DNA of 64,000 nt from Staphylococcus carnosus (GTDB lineage: Bacteria; Bacillota; Bacilli; Staphylococcales; Staphylococcaceae). Below the pieces are notes generated by a model. The model was not told the DNA's origin. It searched no databases and was given only the letters and a program-made list of their open reading frames with translations. A program made the position numbers and the translations under genes. This document shows positions 38,157 through 46,720 of the stretch, piece by piece (the stretch's first letter is position 1; each line of letters begins with the position of its first letter). The DNA is taken from positions 1,612,001 to 1,676,000 of the forward strand of contig NZ_UHCT01000001.1 in the NCBI RefSeq assembly GCF_900458435.1. The letters are read 5' to 3'.

Positions 38157-38504
38157 TTAGTCCTTTTTGTGCAAGTCTTGAATCATTTTTTCAATTTTAT
38201 TTCCGTATTCAATTGAATGATCATATTCAAATTGTAATTCTGGAACGATTCTTAAACGCATTCTTGAACCTAATTCAGATTTAATAAATCCTTTGGCTTT
38301 TTCTAATGCTTTAAATGTGTCATCGACTTCTTTCTCATTACCTAATACTGTTAAATAAACTTTAGCCAATGATAAATCGTTAGTGACTTGGACATCTGTA
38401 ATAGTAATAAATCCGATTCTTGGATCTTTAACTTTGTTATTGATGATGTCCATCAATTCTTTTTTCATTTGTTCACCAACGCGTTCTGCTCTCATTTTAC
38501 TCAT
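38157..38504 (-). CDS. rbfA: Ribosome-binding factor A
   Basis: Late 30S assembly factor needed for 16S 5'-end maturation and cold growth. I start it at ATG 38504 ([20 protein letters not shown]), with GAGGTG 6 bases upstream; the frame extends nine codons further without a good site. 115 residues, KH-like fold with [29 protein letters not shown]. In most Firmicutes it directly follows infB; here four accessory genes (38880-42435) intervene, and rbfA has its own promoter at 38555-38583. Confidence 0.96.
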   Translation of the reverse strand: MSKMRAERVGEQMKKELMDIINNKVKDPRIGFITITDVQVTNDLSLAKVYLTVLGNEKEVDDTFKALEKAKGFIKSELGSRMRLRIVPELQFEYDHSIEYGNKIEKMIQDLHKKD

Positions 38505-38554
38505 GTATTTCACCTCTTCTAACTTCTGCATTTAACGATTAGCTTCAGTCCAAA

Positions 38555-38583
38555 ATTATAAACTAAAATCGCCCTATTGACAA
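38555..38583 (-). promoter_or_regulatory. Sigma-A promoter of rbfA
   Basis: Minus strand: TTGTCA (38578-38583), 17-base spacer, consensus TATAAT (38555-38560), about 50 bases before the rbfA start. Confidence 0.82.
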
Positions 38584-38879
38584 AGTTTTTCCCTTGAAGA
38601 AGTAGTTTTAATCATGACTCAAGACCAAACAAATTGTAAAGATACAGTTAAGCATGTAAAGAATGCGTAAAAGTTTAATAGCACATTTCAAAATAAAATT
38701 TACATTTCATTTTAATTCACTTCTGTAAAATGCCTTTTATTTTCTTTTTATATTAAAACCATTGATATTATAACGATTTTCAAAATTTATAATGATTCAT
38801 TGTTTTTATACTTGCTGCCTAACTGTTTAAAATTACGCAGAACACCCTAATTTTTTACGTTTCATTTTTATTTCACGTT
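38584..38879. other. AT-rich spacer at the left end of the accessory block
   Basis: About 300 bases without a gene, between the rbfA promoter and the MFS stop. It is poorer in GC than its neighbours. ACGTTTCA occurs twice (38857-38864 and 38875-38882), the second copy overlapping the MFS stop codon. No hairpin terminator for the MFS gene is evident, and no integrase, att-like long repeat or insertion sequence end was found. Confidence 0.5.
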
Positions 38880-40190
38880 TCAATTTGATACTTCTTTTTT
38901 GCGTGATTGTTTCATTAAAAATGTTAAAATCAATGCTGAAAGTGCACCGCATAACGAAACGACAATTCCAATTTTGAAAATAGTTTGATAAGCAAGAATT
39001 TCATGTCCTTTAAATGAATCTAATAAACTTCCATTTAATCGATACACCCAAAACACAGGAGCATATGCTAAAAATGAACCAACACTCATCGCTGCGCCTG
39101 AATAATCTTCGGGTATTTTCAATTCTGAAATCGGAGCGAGCAAGACACTTTTTGATAGAAATGTAGTAAGGGAAAGTGTAACTAACAATACAATGCTGAA
39201 TGTAGTTCCAACTGGAAAGAATACAACAATAACAAGAATTGCAGCAGATGCAATCAAACCCGCACCAATCATTTTTGCTGACGATTTGAAGACAAAATCT
39301 GAGATAGTACCTGCAATTACCCCTGCTAATACTCCGATTAAACCTGTATTGATTACACCGAAGAAAGCTGTTTGCGCTGTTGTTAAATGATATACACTTT
39401 GTAAATAAGGAACTGTGTAAATCAAAATGATATAGCTCCAATAAACTGACATTGCAGTTATAGCAGCAAGCCAAACTTTAGGCTGAATCAATACGTATAG
39501 CAAACCTTTTAAAGCTTTTGCAGATTTATAGCCTGTTTCTGCATCATGATTTTCATCTGCTGCAATCCCGTTTTTAGGGACATATTTCCAAATTAAAATA
39601 ATTAATGGAATGAGTAGCAAGTTATAAACTAACATGCCACCTTTTAATACTGCAATACTACCTACTGCGGCCATAATAGCTACGAGAATTAAATTCATAA
39701 TAACTTCTTGTCCACAACGAATCGATTCCAATAAGCCGAATCCTAATCCTCTATGCTCTCTGCTCTCTGCTCTCTGCTCTCTGTCAGTATAGAATACAAC
39801 CCCATTTAACACTGCTGGCCAGAAAAAGGCTTCTACAAGCCCCCAAATGACAGCAATAATTTTTAAAAACATGAAACTTGGATGTAAAAAAATAACAATA
39901 CACATTGTGATAAAACGTATCGCCATACCTGTAATTAATAATGAACGAATTGAAAATCTATTATTGATCCATCCTCCAGGTATATAGAAAAACATCGACA
40001 ATCCAATCAAACTGAAAATCACACCAAGTTCTGCATTATTTACATTTAATACTTGCAATAATTGATTATAAAAAGTACCTTTAAATGCTTCGAAACCTGA
40101 ATAAATAATTTGTCCTGCTGTCACGACCAATAAATACCCTGTTAACTGTTTAGAATCTTTTAATCCTAATTTCTTCATCAGCCAATTCAT
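38880..40190 (-). CDS. Major facilitator superfamily permease with a tandem-repeat insert
   Basis: 436 residues and about twelve membrane spans: TM1 near TGYLLVVTAGQIIYSGFEAF, TM2 near LGVIFSLIGLSMFFYIPGG, a hydrophilic central loop near 205-235, and TM12 near 405-428. The GGWINNRFSIRSLL loop is the MFS loop 2-3 motif. It lies 34 bases after a glycerophosphodiesterase gene in the same direction with AGGAGG before ATG, so import of glycerophosphodiesters or a related phosphoester is a fair guess. Residues about 137-146 (REQRAESREH) are encoded by four copies of a 7-bp unit, absent from what a single-copy version would encode (DREHRG). No terminator is visible after the gene. Confidence 0.85.
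   Translation of the reverse strand: MNWLMKKLGLKDSKQLTGYLLVVTAGQIIYSGFEAFKGTFYNQLLQVLNVNNAELGVIFSLIGLSMFFYIPGGWINNRFSIRSLLITGMAIRFITMCIVIFLHPSFMFLKIIAVIWGLVEAFFWPAVLNGVVFYTDREQRAESREHRGLGFGLLESIRCGQEVIMNLILVAIMAAVGSIAVLKGGMLVYNLLLIPLIILIWKYVPKNGIAADENHDAETGYKSAKALKGLLYVLIQPKVWLAAITAMSVYWSYIILIYTVPYLQSVYHLTTAQTAFFGVINTGLIGVLAGVIAGTISDFVFKSSAKMIGAGLIASAAILVIVVFFPVGTTFSIVLLVTLSLTTFLSKSVLLAPISELKIPEDYSGAAMSVGSFLAYAPVFWVYRLNGSLLDSFKGHEILAYQTIFKIGIVVSLCGALSALILTFLMKQSRKKEVSN
39755..39782. repeat. Four tandem copies of the heptamer GCTCTCT inside the MFS gene
   Basis: Units at 39755-39761, 39762-39768, 39769-39775 and 39776-39782 are identical (AGAGAGC on the coding strand). Seven is not divisible by three, so losing or gaining one unit would shift the frame; four units keep it open, as would one unit. 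Confidence 0.95.
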
Positions 40191-40224
40191 GATGTTTCCT
40201 CCTAGTTGTGGCTAATATATACAA

Positions 40225-40968
40225 TTAATTTTGTAAATGAACTAAATGTTGAGCCACATCAGTAAAGATACCGTCTACACCCCATCTAAATAATTGATTC
40301 GCTCTATCTTTTTCATTTACTGTATATACATTTAAAGTATAACCTTCGCTTTTAATAATTTTCACTAAGTTTTCTGTTAAACCAATTTCTTCTAAATGTA
40401 AAATTTTAGTGTCACAAAAATCCAAAACAGTGCGCCAATCTTCATAAAATGCACATTTTTCATAAAGTACAGCTCTCGGATATTCAGGCATTACTTCCTG
40501 AATTGTCTTTAGTAACGGGATATTGAAACTTGAAAATAAAATTTCAATATTCGAATCAAATCGGTCCATTAATTTTGTTAGTTGGTGAACATAAGATTTA
40601 AATAACTTCGGTCCATTTTTACCTGTTGTACCTTTAAGTTCTATATTTACATTCAATTTTAATTCATTAGCGACATCAATAAATTCAGAAAAAGTTAACA
40701 CTTTTTCTTCACTAAATTTTTTATCAAACCAATAACCAGCACTTGCATTTTTAATAATCTCATATGAAGTATCACTTATTTCACCTGAAATCGAAGTTGT
40801 CCTGTCCAAATAATCATCATGTATTATAATTAATTGTTCATCTTCTGTAATTGCAACGTCTATTTCAATCCATTTTAAACCAGGAATTTTTGCAGCAGTT
40901 TCATAAGATGCTATGGTGTTCTCTGGCGCTAAACTCGGCACGCCTCTGTGTCCATATATTTTTTTCAT
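40225..40968 (-). CDS. Cytoplasmic glycerophosphodiester phosphodiesterase (UgpQ type)
   Basis: 247 residues without a signal peptide. The GDPD signature starts at residue 6: YGHRGVPSLAPENTIASYE (His-Arg), then IEIDVAITEDEQLIIIHDDYLDRTT (Glu, Asp, second His) and later INIELKG-type NVNIELKGT near 112. It would release glycerol-3-phosphate from imported diesters inside the cell, unlike the exported enzyme at 1916-2878. Ribosome site GGTTGGAGGCATCAAT, and a promoter at 41008-41036. It precedes the MFS gene by 34 bases; the two likely form a transport-and-hydrolysis pair. Confidence 0.92.
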   Translation of the reverse strand: MKKIYGHRGVPSLAPENTIASYETAAKIPGLKWIEIDVAITEDEQLIIIHDDYLDRTTSISGEISDTSYEIIKNASAGYWFDKKFSEEKVLTFSEFIDVANELKLNVNIELKGTTGKNGPKLFKSYVHQLTKLMDRFDSNIEILFSSFNIPLLKTIQEVMPEYPRAVLYEKCAFYEDWRTVLDFCDTKILHLEEIGLTENLVKIIKSEGYTLNVYTVNEKDRANQLFRWGVDGIFTDVAQHLVHLQN

Positions 40969-41007
40969 ATTGATGCCTCCAACCCCTTTATCGAATTCTC
41001 CATCTTA

Positions 41008-41036
41008 ATAATAACTCTGTTTTATATTTCGCACAA
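41008..41036 (-). promoter_or_regulatory. Candidate promoter of the GDPD-MFS pair
   Basis: Minus strand: TTGTGC (41031-41036), 17-base spacer, TATTAT (41008-41013), about 40 bases before the GDPD start. Confidence 0.6.
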
Positions 41037-41110
41037 TATAAATATGAAAACCCTTACATAATTTTTAAATACTTCTCATAAATTTTTGATAACATCCAAA
41101 ATTTCTATAA

Positions 41111-41152
41111 ATAAAAATTGCTTATTTGCAATATCTGACAAATAAGCAATTT
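41111..41152 (-). terminator. Terminator after the VOC gene
   Basis: AAATTGCTTATTTG (41115-41128) and CAAATAAGCAATTT (41139-41152) are exact 14-base complements with a 10-base loop; the minus strand continues TTATTTATAG. Confidence 0.85.
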
Positions 41153-41159
41153 TATGAGA

Positions 41160-41537
41160 TTAAGCCATTACAATAATATTGAAATAATGGCCATCAATGT
41201 CTTGGAATGAAAAACCATAGAAATTGTTTCTTACTTTGGGTGCGTCTTTTATAATACCGCCAGCTGCTTCTACTTTCTTAGCTAACTCATCCGCTTCTTC
41301 TTCTGTTTTTACCGACAATGAAATTAATACATCGTTACCAGAAGCTTCTTTTCCAACATATTGATTAAAACGTTCTCTTGGCACAACCATAACAGGTGAG
41401 CCTGTTTGAGCTTTAAATCCAAACATTTCTCCTTCTTGTTCTGGTTGTTGGATAATCGTAAAACCGATGTCTTTATAAAACTTCATGCTTTTATCTAAAT
41501 CATCACAACCTAAATTAAACCAAATATTCGTCAACAT
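41160..41537 (-). CDS. VOC (glyoxalase/bleomycin-resistance fold) protein
   Basis: 125 residues with the two beta-alpha-beta-beta-beta modules of the vicinal-oxygen-chelate fold: WFNLGCDDLDKSMKFYKDIGF at the start and GGIIKDAPKVRNNFYGFSFQDIDGHYFNIIVM at the end (the usual D-x-D/DGH-x-x-x and final Glu/Asn region). Close in style to PhnB-like or YaeR-like proteins of unknown substrate. Ribosome site GGAGAGA before ATG. Single-gene unit with its own terminator, between the GDPD and superantigen-like genes. Confidence 0.85.
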   Translation of the reverse strand: MLTNIWFNLGCDDLDKSMKFYKDIGFTIIQQPEQEGEMFGFKAQTGSPVMVVPRERFNQYVGKEASGNDVLISLSVKTEEEADELAKKVEAAGGIIKDAPKVRNNFYGFSFQDIDGHYFNIIVMA

Positions 41538-41620
41538 AAAAATCTCTCCATCTCATTTGTTATTTCTTTTACTTTACCACTATTTATAAGTAATTAGTGC
41601 TTAGATGGATTAAATTACCT

Positions 41621-41661
41621 AAAAAGAAGCAGTATACAAATTCATGATTTGTCACTGCCTC
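41621..41661 (-). terminator. Terminator after the superantigen-like gene
   Basis: GCAGT-AT-ACAAAT (from 41629) pairs with ATTTGT-C-ACTGC (to 41658); minus strand runs into TTTTTAGG. Confidence 0.75.
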
Positions 41662-41670
41662 TCAGTTAAA

Positions 41671-42435
41671 TTATTTAGTTAATGATACTTCAATGTATTT
41701 GATATCAGTTGAATTGATAACATCGCTCATACGATTGTCTTGAAGCTTTTTATGAAGTTCAAAAGTATTGTGTTCGCCATCGTTTAAATGAACTATTATT
41801 TTTCCATCACTATATTGACCTTTATATAGCCCTTTTTGTTCAATAAGTGCTTTACGGAGTTTAAAGTCTACTTCTTTTAAAGATACTTCCTCTTTATTAA
41901 AATTAATGCCCTTTAATGACTCGTCTTTTGTTAGTCCATTTTCAGTTGATTTCACATTTATAATTGGCGTTTTTAAAGTGTCTTTATATTGATTTTTATT
42001 TGTTTTAGTTACTCCACCTTTAGATAAAATTGAGGCGCTACGATCAGAAGTATTTTCTCTTACTACGAAAACATCTAAACCAGGATTACCTTTATTATCT
42101 GCATTGTACTTAGAGAAAGTATTTGGTGATACAGTAACTAACGTTTCACCTACTCCTCCTTTAGGAACAAATTCCAATTTATCATTATCCTTTGTATAGC
42201 CAATTAAATTTGTTAACTCTGTGGATGGTTGAGTGTAATACCCTAATAATACATTTTTGTCTTCTCTATCAGTTTTATAAACATTTGTATTTTGTTGTGT
42301 TTGTTTTGATTGTTGATCTAGCCCTAATGTGTGACGTACTAATGAAATTTCTGAAGCTTGTGCAGTACTTGCAAATAAACCAGTACCTATAACTAGTGAA
42401 GCTAAGCTTGCTTTAATGATTGCTGTCTTTTTCAT
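41671..42435 (-). CDS. Secreted staphylococcal superantigen-like (SSL) protein
   Basis: 254 residues. A signal peptide (MKKTAIIKAS, hydrophobic core, likely cleavage after A25-Q-A27) is followed by a short linker, an OB-fold-like N-terminal domain and a beta-grasp C-terminal domain. The family signature K-x2-[LIVF]-x4-[LIVF]-D-x3-R-x2-L-x5-[LIV]-Y is matched in full: K181, V184, V189, D190, R194, L197, L203, Y204. LDVFVVRE (120-127) and GGVTKTN (140-146) are also SSL-like. In S. aureus SSLs are exported immune-evasion proteins that bind complement, IgA or chemokine receptors rather than T-cell receptors; which target applies here is unknown. Ribosome site CGGAGGAACATC. Single-gene unit with a terminator. 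Confidence 0.9.
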   Translation of the reverse strand: MKKTAIIKASLASLVIGTGLFASTAQASEISLVRHTLGLDQQSKQTQQNTNVYKTDREDKNVLLGYYTQPSTELTNLIGYTKDNDKLEFVPKGGVGETLVTVSPNTFSKYNADNKGNPGLDVFVVRENTSDRSASILSKGGVTKTNKNQYKDTLKTPIINVKSTENGLTKDESLKGINFNKEEVSLKEVDFKLRKALIEQKGLYKGQYSDGKIIVHLNDGEHNTFELHKKLQDNRMSDVINSTDIKYIEVSLTK

Positions 42436-42594
42436 GATGTTCCTCCGAATAATATAATATTTACTACATTAATATCATAATGTTTAAAAGACAGAGATAG
42501 AATTAACCAATTATAAACTAATATTTAACTTATTGGATTACTTAGTCAGTGAAATCACAACGAAATTCCCATCTATTCATTTCCTATATACACA

Positions 42595-42628
42595 AAAATG
42601 CACTTCCCAACTAAGGAAAGTGCATTTT
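42595..42628 (-). terminator. Terminator of the nusA-infB operon
   Basis: AAAATGCACTT (42595-42605) pairs with AAGTGCATTTT (42618-42628); the minus strand ends TTTTTGTG. It lies right after infB, separating that operon from the accessory genes. Confidence 0.88.
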
Positions 42629-42640
42629 AATAGAATAATA

Positions 42641-44764
42641 TTATCTTTGGATTTCTACCATTTCATAAGCTTCGATAATGTCATCCACTTTAATATCATT
42701 GAATTTTTCAATTGTAATACCACATTCGTAACCTTGTGCTACTTCTTTAACATCATCTTTGAAACGTTTCAATGTATCTAATTGACCTTCAAAGACTACG
42801 ATACCATCACGAATAACACGAACACCTGCATTACGAGTGATTTTACCATCAGTAACATAACAACCAGCAATTGTACCGACTTTAGATACTTTGAATGTTT
42901 GACGAACTTCAGCTTGTCCAATAACTTTTTCTTCATATTCAGGATCAAGCATACCTTTCATCGCCGCTTCAATTTCTTCGATAACATTATAGATAACACG
43001 GTGTAAACGCATATCTACATTTTCTTGTTCAGCTGCACGTTTTGCACCTGAATCAGGTCGTACGTTGAATCCGATGATAATACCATTTGAGGCATTCGCT
43101 AAAGTAACGTCAGATTCATTAATCGCACCTACAGCAGTGTGGATAATACGTACATTTACACCTTCAACATCAATTTTCATAAGTGAAGCAGCAAGCGCTT
43201 CTACAGAACCTTGTACATCACCTTTGATAATGATGTTAAGATCTTTCATTTCACCTTGTTTCATTTGTTCAAACAAGTTATCAAGAGAAACGTTTTTACT
43301 TTCTTGACGTTGTTGAATGATACTTTCTTCATGACGTGCTTCACCGATACGGCGTGCTTGTTTTTCATCTGAGAACGTAACAAAACGGTCACCAGCTTGT
43401 GGTACATCATTAATACCTGTAATTTCAACAGGTGTTGACGGACCAGCAGATTTCACACGTTTACCTGCATCATTAACCATTGCACGAACGCGTCCATAAG
43501 TGTTGCCGACTACAATTGCATCACCGACATTTAATGTACCATTTTGAACAAGTAATGATGCAGCAGGTCCACGTGATTTATCAAGTTCTGCTTCAATAAC
43601 AGTACCTACAGCACGTTTTTCTGGATTAGCTTTCAATTCTTGTACTTCTGATACTAAGACAATCATTTCAAGTAAGTCATCAATACCATCACCGCTTAAT
43701 GCAGAAAGTGGTACGAAGATTGTGTCGCCGCCCCAGTCTTCAGGGAACAAGCCATATTCAGTTAATTCTTGCATTACACGATCAGGATTAGCTGTTGGTT
43801 TATCAACTTTGTTCACTGCAACAATGATAGGTACATCTGCTTCTTTAGCATGGTTGATTGCTTCAATAGTTTGAGGCATAACACCATCATCAGCAGCTAC
43901 AACTAAAATTGTAATATCAGTAACTTGCGCACCACGTGCACGCATTGTAGTGAAGGCTGCATGTCCCGGTGTATCTAAAAAAGTGATTTTTTTGCCGTCA
44001 TTTTCAATTTGATACGCACCGATATGTTGCGTGATACCGCCTGCTTCACCTTCAGTAACATGTGTGTTTCTGATTGAGTCAAGTAATGTTGTTTTACCAT
44101 GGTCAACGTGTCCCATGATTGTAACAACTGCAGGACGCTCAATTGCATCTGGATCTTCTTCTTCGTCATCGAAATAGATGTCTAAGTCTTCTTCATCAAT
44201 TACAACTTCTTTTTCGATTTCGATACCGTAATCATCTGCAATCAATTCAACTGTTTCATCATCTAATGATTGGTTAATGTTTGCCATAATACCTAAAAGG
44301 AATAATTTTTTAACGATATTAGATGATTCAATATTCATTTTCTCAGCTAATTCGCCAACTGTAATACCTTCTGTATAAGTAATTTTTTCTGGCATTTCTT
44401 TAACAGCTTCTTGTTTAGGTGCTTGTTTTTGATTTTTATTATTCTTGTTGTTTTTGTTATTTTTTTGGTTTTTATTGTTGTGATTTTTCTTATTGTTCTT
44501 TTTAGCGTTGCCGCCATTATTGTTGTTGTTTTTATCTTTATTATTATTTTGATGTTTTTTGTGATTATTTTGAGCAGCTTTATTATCTTGCTTATCTTTA
44601 GATGAACCTGGTTTGAATTTTTTGTCTAATTCTTTGATTTCATTAGGTTCTAACGCTTGCATGTGGTTAGACACCTCTACATTCATCTTTTTCAATTCAT
44701 CAATAACATCTTTACTCTTTAAATTTAAATCTTTTGCATACTCGTAAATTCTCTGTTTACTCAT
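42641..44764 (-). CDS. infB: Translation initiation factor IF-2
   Basis: GTPase that places initiator tRNA on the 30S subunit. I start it at ATG 44764 ([20 protein letters not shown]), with AAGGAGTG upstream; the frame runs eight codons further without a site. 707 residues: a short IF2-N domain, then an Asn/Lys-rich low-complexity segment of about 70 residues ([20 protein letters not shown] and onwards), a second IF2-N domain ([16 protein letters not shown]), and the G domain with [24 protein letters not shown] and NKVDK. Last gene of the rimP-nusA-ylxR-ylxQ-infB operon; in most relatives rbfA follows. Confidence 0.97.
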
Positions 44765-44780
44765 ATAATCACTCCTTACG

Positions 44781-45086
44781 TTATTCATCTATCATTGATA
44801 ATAGCTTTTTGGCAAAACCGTTATCCATTATAGCGATATTCACGCGAGATGATTTTCCTAGGGCTTGACCTAGTTCTTCTCTGGTTCCGAATATACGTAA
44901 TGGGACTTGGTAACTTTCGCATTTTTGGCTGATTTCTTTCTCAGTCCTTGCCGAAGCATCCTCTGAAAGAATCACTAAAGAGACTTTTCTCTTTTTGATT
45001 TCAGTTAAAATAACGGATTCCCCGCTTTTAACTTTACCAGCACGCATTGCCAATCCTAAAAAATTCAAGATGTTGCTCTTATTCAT
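44781..45086 (-). CDS. ylxQ: YlxQ, L7Ae-family RNA-binding protein
   Basis: 101 residues with the L7Ae/L30e fold ([20 protein letters not shown], then [19 protein letters not shown]), which binds kink-turn RNA. Encoded between ylxR and infB in nearly all Firmicutes. The start overlaps the ylxR stop by four bases, so it is coupled. A ribosome-associated role is inferred from fold and position. Confidence 0.93.
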
Positions 45087-45367
45087 TTTGGTATCTCTTC
45101 TCTGTAGATGAGACGTATGATTTCTTTATATACAGGAGCAAGTGTTTCTGCATCTGAGTTGAAGAACTTTTCCAACACGCCTTTTTCTTGTGCTTTTTCA
45201 ACGAGTGCTACGTCTTTAGAAACATAAGCACCGCGCCCAGGTTTCTTACCTGTAGCATCTGCAGAAATTTCTCCCTCTTTATTAATAACCACACGAATCA
45301 TATCGTTTTTGGGACGCATTTCATTAGAAAGTATACACTTTCTCATTGGAATCTTCTTTTTCTTCAT
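45083..45367 (-). CDS. ylxR: YlxR (DUF448) family protein
   Basis: 94 residues from MKKKKIPMRKCILSNEMRPK at ATG 45367; GGAGTG lies about 9 bases upstream, while an ATG four codons earlier is only two bases from it. The fold has the GRGAYV motif (KKPGRGAYVSKD near 45) typical of the family. YlxR binds RNA or nucleoid-associated targets in some Firmicutes; the function in staphylococci is not settled. Sits between nusA and ylxQ. Confidence 0.92.
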   Translation of the reverse strand: MKKKKIPMRKCILSNEMRPKNDMIRVVINKEGEISADATGKKPGRGAYVSKDVALVEKAQEKGVLEKFFNSDAETLAPVYKEIIRLIYREEIPK

Positions 45368-45385
45368 AAAGTCATTCACTCCAAA

Positions 45386-46699
45386 TTATTCTTCTACGTC
45401 TTTTTTAGAATCTTTTTCAAATGTTTCTTCGATAGCTTCTTCTTCAGCAGCTTCTTCAATCTCAGAAGCTGTTTCTTCGTCTTCAAGTTCTTCAACAGCA
45501 GCTTCTTCTGATTCTTCGAAGTCTTCGATTTCTGAAACTTCTTCAGCTTCAACATCTACTTCAGGTTCTTCGTCAACTTGACCAACAACCACTTCTTCAG
45601 TTAAATCTTCTGTAACCTCATCGTCTGTTTCTTCTACTTCAGGAACTGGATAAATTCCAGCTTCTCTAGCATCAGATTCAGATTTAATATCAATTTTCCA
45701 ACCAGTTAATTTTGCAGCTAAACGGGCATTTTGACCACGTTTACCAATTGCTAATGAAAGTTGGTAATCTGGAACGATTACAGTTGTAGATTGATTTGCT
45801 TCATCTACAATAACTTCAAGTACTTGAGAAGGACTTAAAGCATTTTTAACGAATACTTTAGGATCTTCGTTCCATTGAACGATGTCGATTTTTTCGCCGC
45901 CAAGTTCTTCAACGATTGCTTCTACACGCACGCCTTTAGAACCTACACATGCACCAACAGCGTCAATATCAGGGTTATCAGAATAAACACTGATTTTAGA
46001 ACGATCGCCTGCTTCACGTGCAACTGATTTAATCACTACAGTACCATCATAAATTTCAGGCACTTCTTGTTCAAATAAACGTTTCAATAAACCAGGATGG
46101 CTTCTTGACACATAAATTTGAGGACCTTTTGTAGTTTGTTCTACTTTATTGACATACACTTTGATACGTTCATTAGGAATATAACTTTCATTCGGACTTC
46201 TTTCAGCTTCAGACAATACAGCTTCTGTACGTCCTAAATTAACGTATACATAACGATGATCGACTCTGTCGATAATACCAGTCACGATATCTTCTTCTTT
46301 GTCGATAAACTCATCATACAAAATTTCACGTTCAGCATCGCGTAAACGTTGCATTACAGCTTGTTTTGCTGCTTGTGCACCTACACGGCCGAAGTCTTTA
46401 GGTGTTACATCTTCTTCGTAAATGTCGCCGATTTCGTATGCTGGATTTTTTTCTAATGCTGTACTGATATCTACTTCTTCACGATCATCAAAAACATCAT
46501 CTACAACTTCTTTACGTGCGATTACATGGAATGTACCTTCATCCATATTTAATTCCACACGTACGTTACGCGCAGCTTCATAGTTTTTCTTATAAGCTGT
46601 AATCAATGCTGCTTCGATAGCGTCAATCAATACTTCTCTTGGAATTTTCTTTTCTTTTTCTAAATACTCTGTTGCTAATAATAATTCATTACTTGACAC
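45386..46699 (-). CDS. nusA: Transcription factor NusA with a long acidic C-terminal tail
   Basis: Controls pausing, termination and antitermination. 437 residues: N-terminal polymerase-binding domain, S1 (EDIVTGIIDRVDHRYVYVNLGR near 135), KH1 and KH2 (ACVGSKGVRVEAIVEELGGE and SLAIGKRGQNARLAAKLTGW). After about residue 350 comes a tail of about 85 residues made almost wholly of Glu, Asp, Ala, Val and Thr. S. aureus NusA, as I recall, is about 391 residues, so this tail is unusually long. The repeated Glu codons give GA-rich coding DNA, but nothing suggests a frame error. Confidence 0.96.
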   Translation of the reverse strand: MSSNELLLATEYLEKEKKIPREVLIDAIEAALITAYKKNYEAARNVRVELNMDEGTFHVIARKEVVDDVFDDREEVDISTALEKNPAYEIGDIYEEDVTPKDFGRVGAQAAKQAVMQRLRDAEREILYDEFIDKEEDIVTGIIDRVDHRYVYVNLGRTEAVLSEAERSPNESYIPNERIKVYVNKVEQTTKGPQIYVSRSHPGLLKRLFEQEVPEIYDGTVVIKSVAREAGDRSKISVYSDNPDIDAVGACVGSKGVRVEAIVEELGGEKIDIVQWNEDPKVFVKNALSPSQVLEVIVDEANQSTTVIVPDYQLSLAIGKRGQNARLAAKLTGWKIDIKSESDAREAGIYPVPEVEETDDEVTEDLTEEVVVGQVDEEPEVDVEAEEVSEIEDFEESEEAAVEELEDEETASEIEEAAEEEAIEETFEKDSKKDVEE

Positions 46700-46720
46700 G
46701 GTTAAATCCTCCTAATCACG

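Noticed and set aside
38613..38670. 18-codon plus-strand ORF (MTQDQTNCKDTVKHVKNA) in the rbfA-MFS spacer
   Set aside because: No ribosome site and no known relative; too short to support as a peptide gene.
39010..39474. 154-aa open frame overlapping the MFS gene
   Set aside because: Cys- and Phe-rich nonsense translation in a shifted frame of membrane-protein DNA; not a gene.
38850..42640. Mobile element or genomic island boundaries around the infB-rbfA block
   Set aside because: No integrase, transposase or long direct repeats were found; the short ACGTTTCA repeat (8 bp) near 38,860 is too small to mean much.
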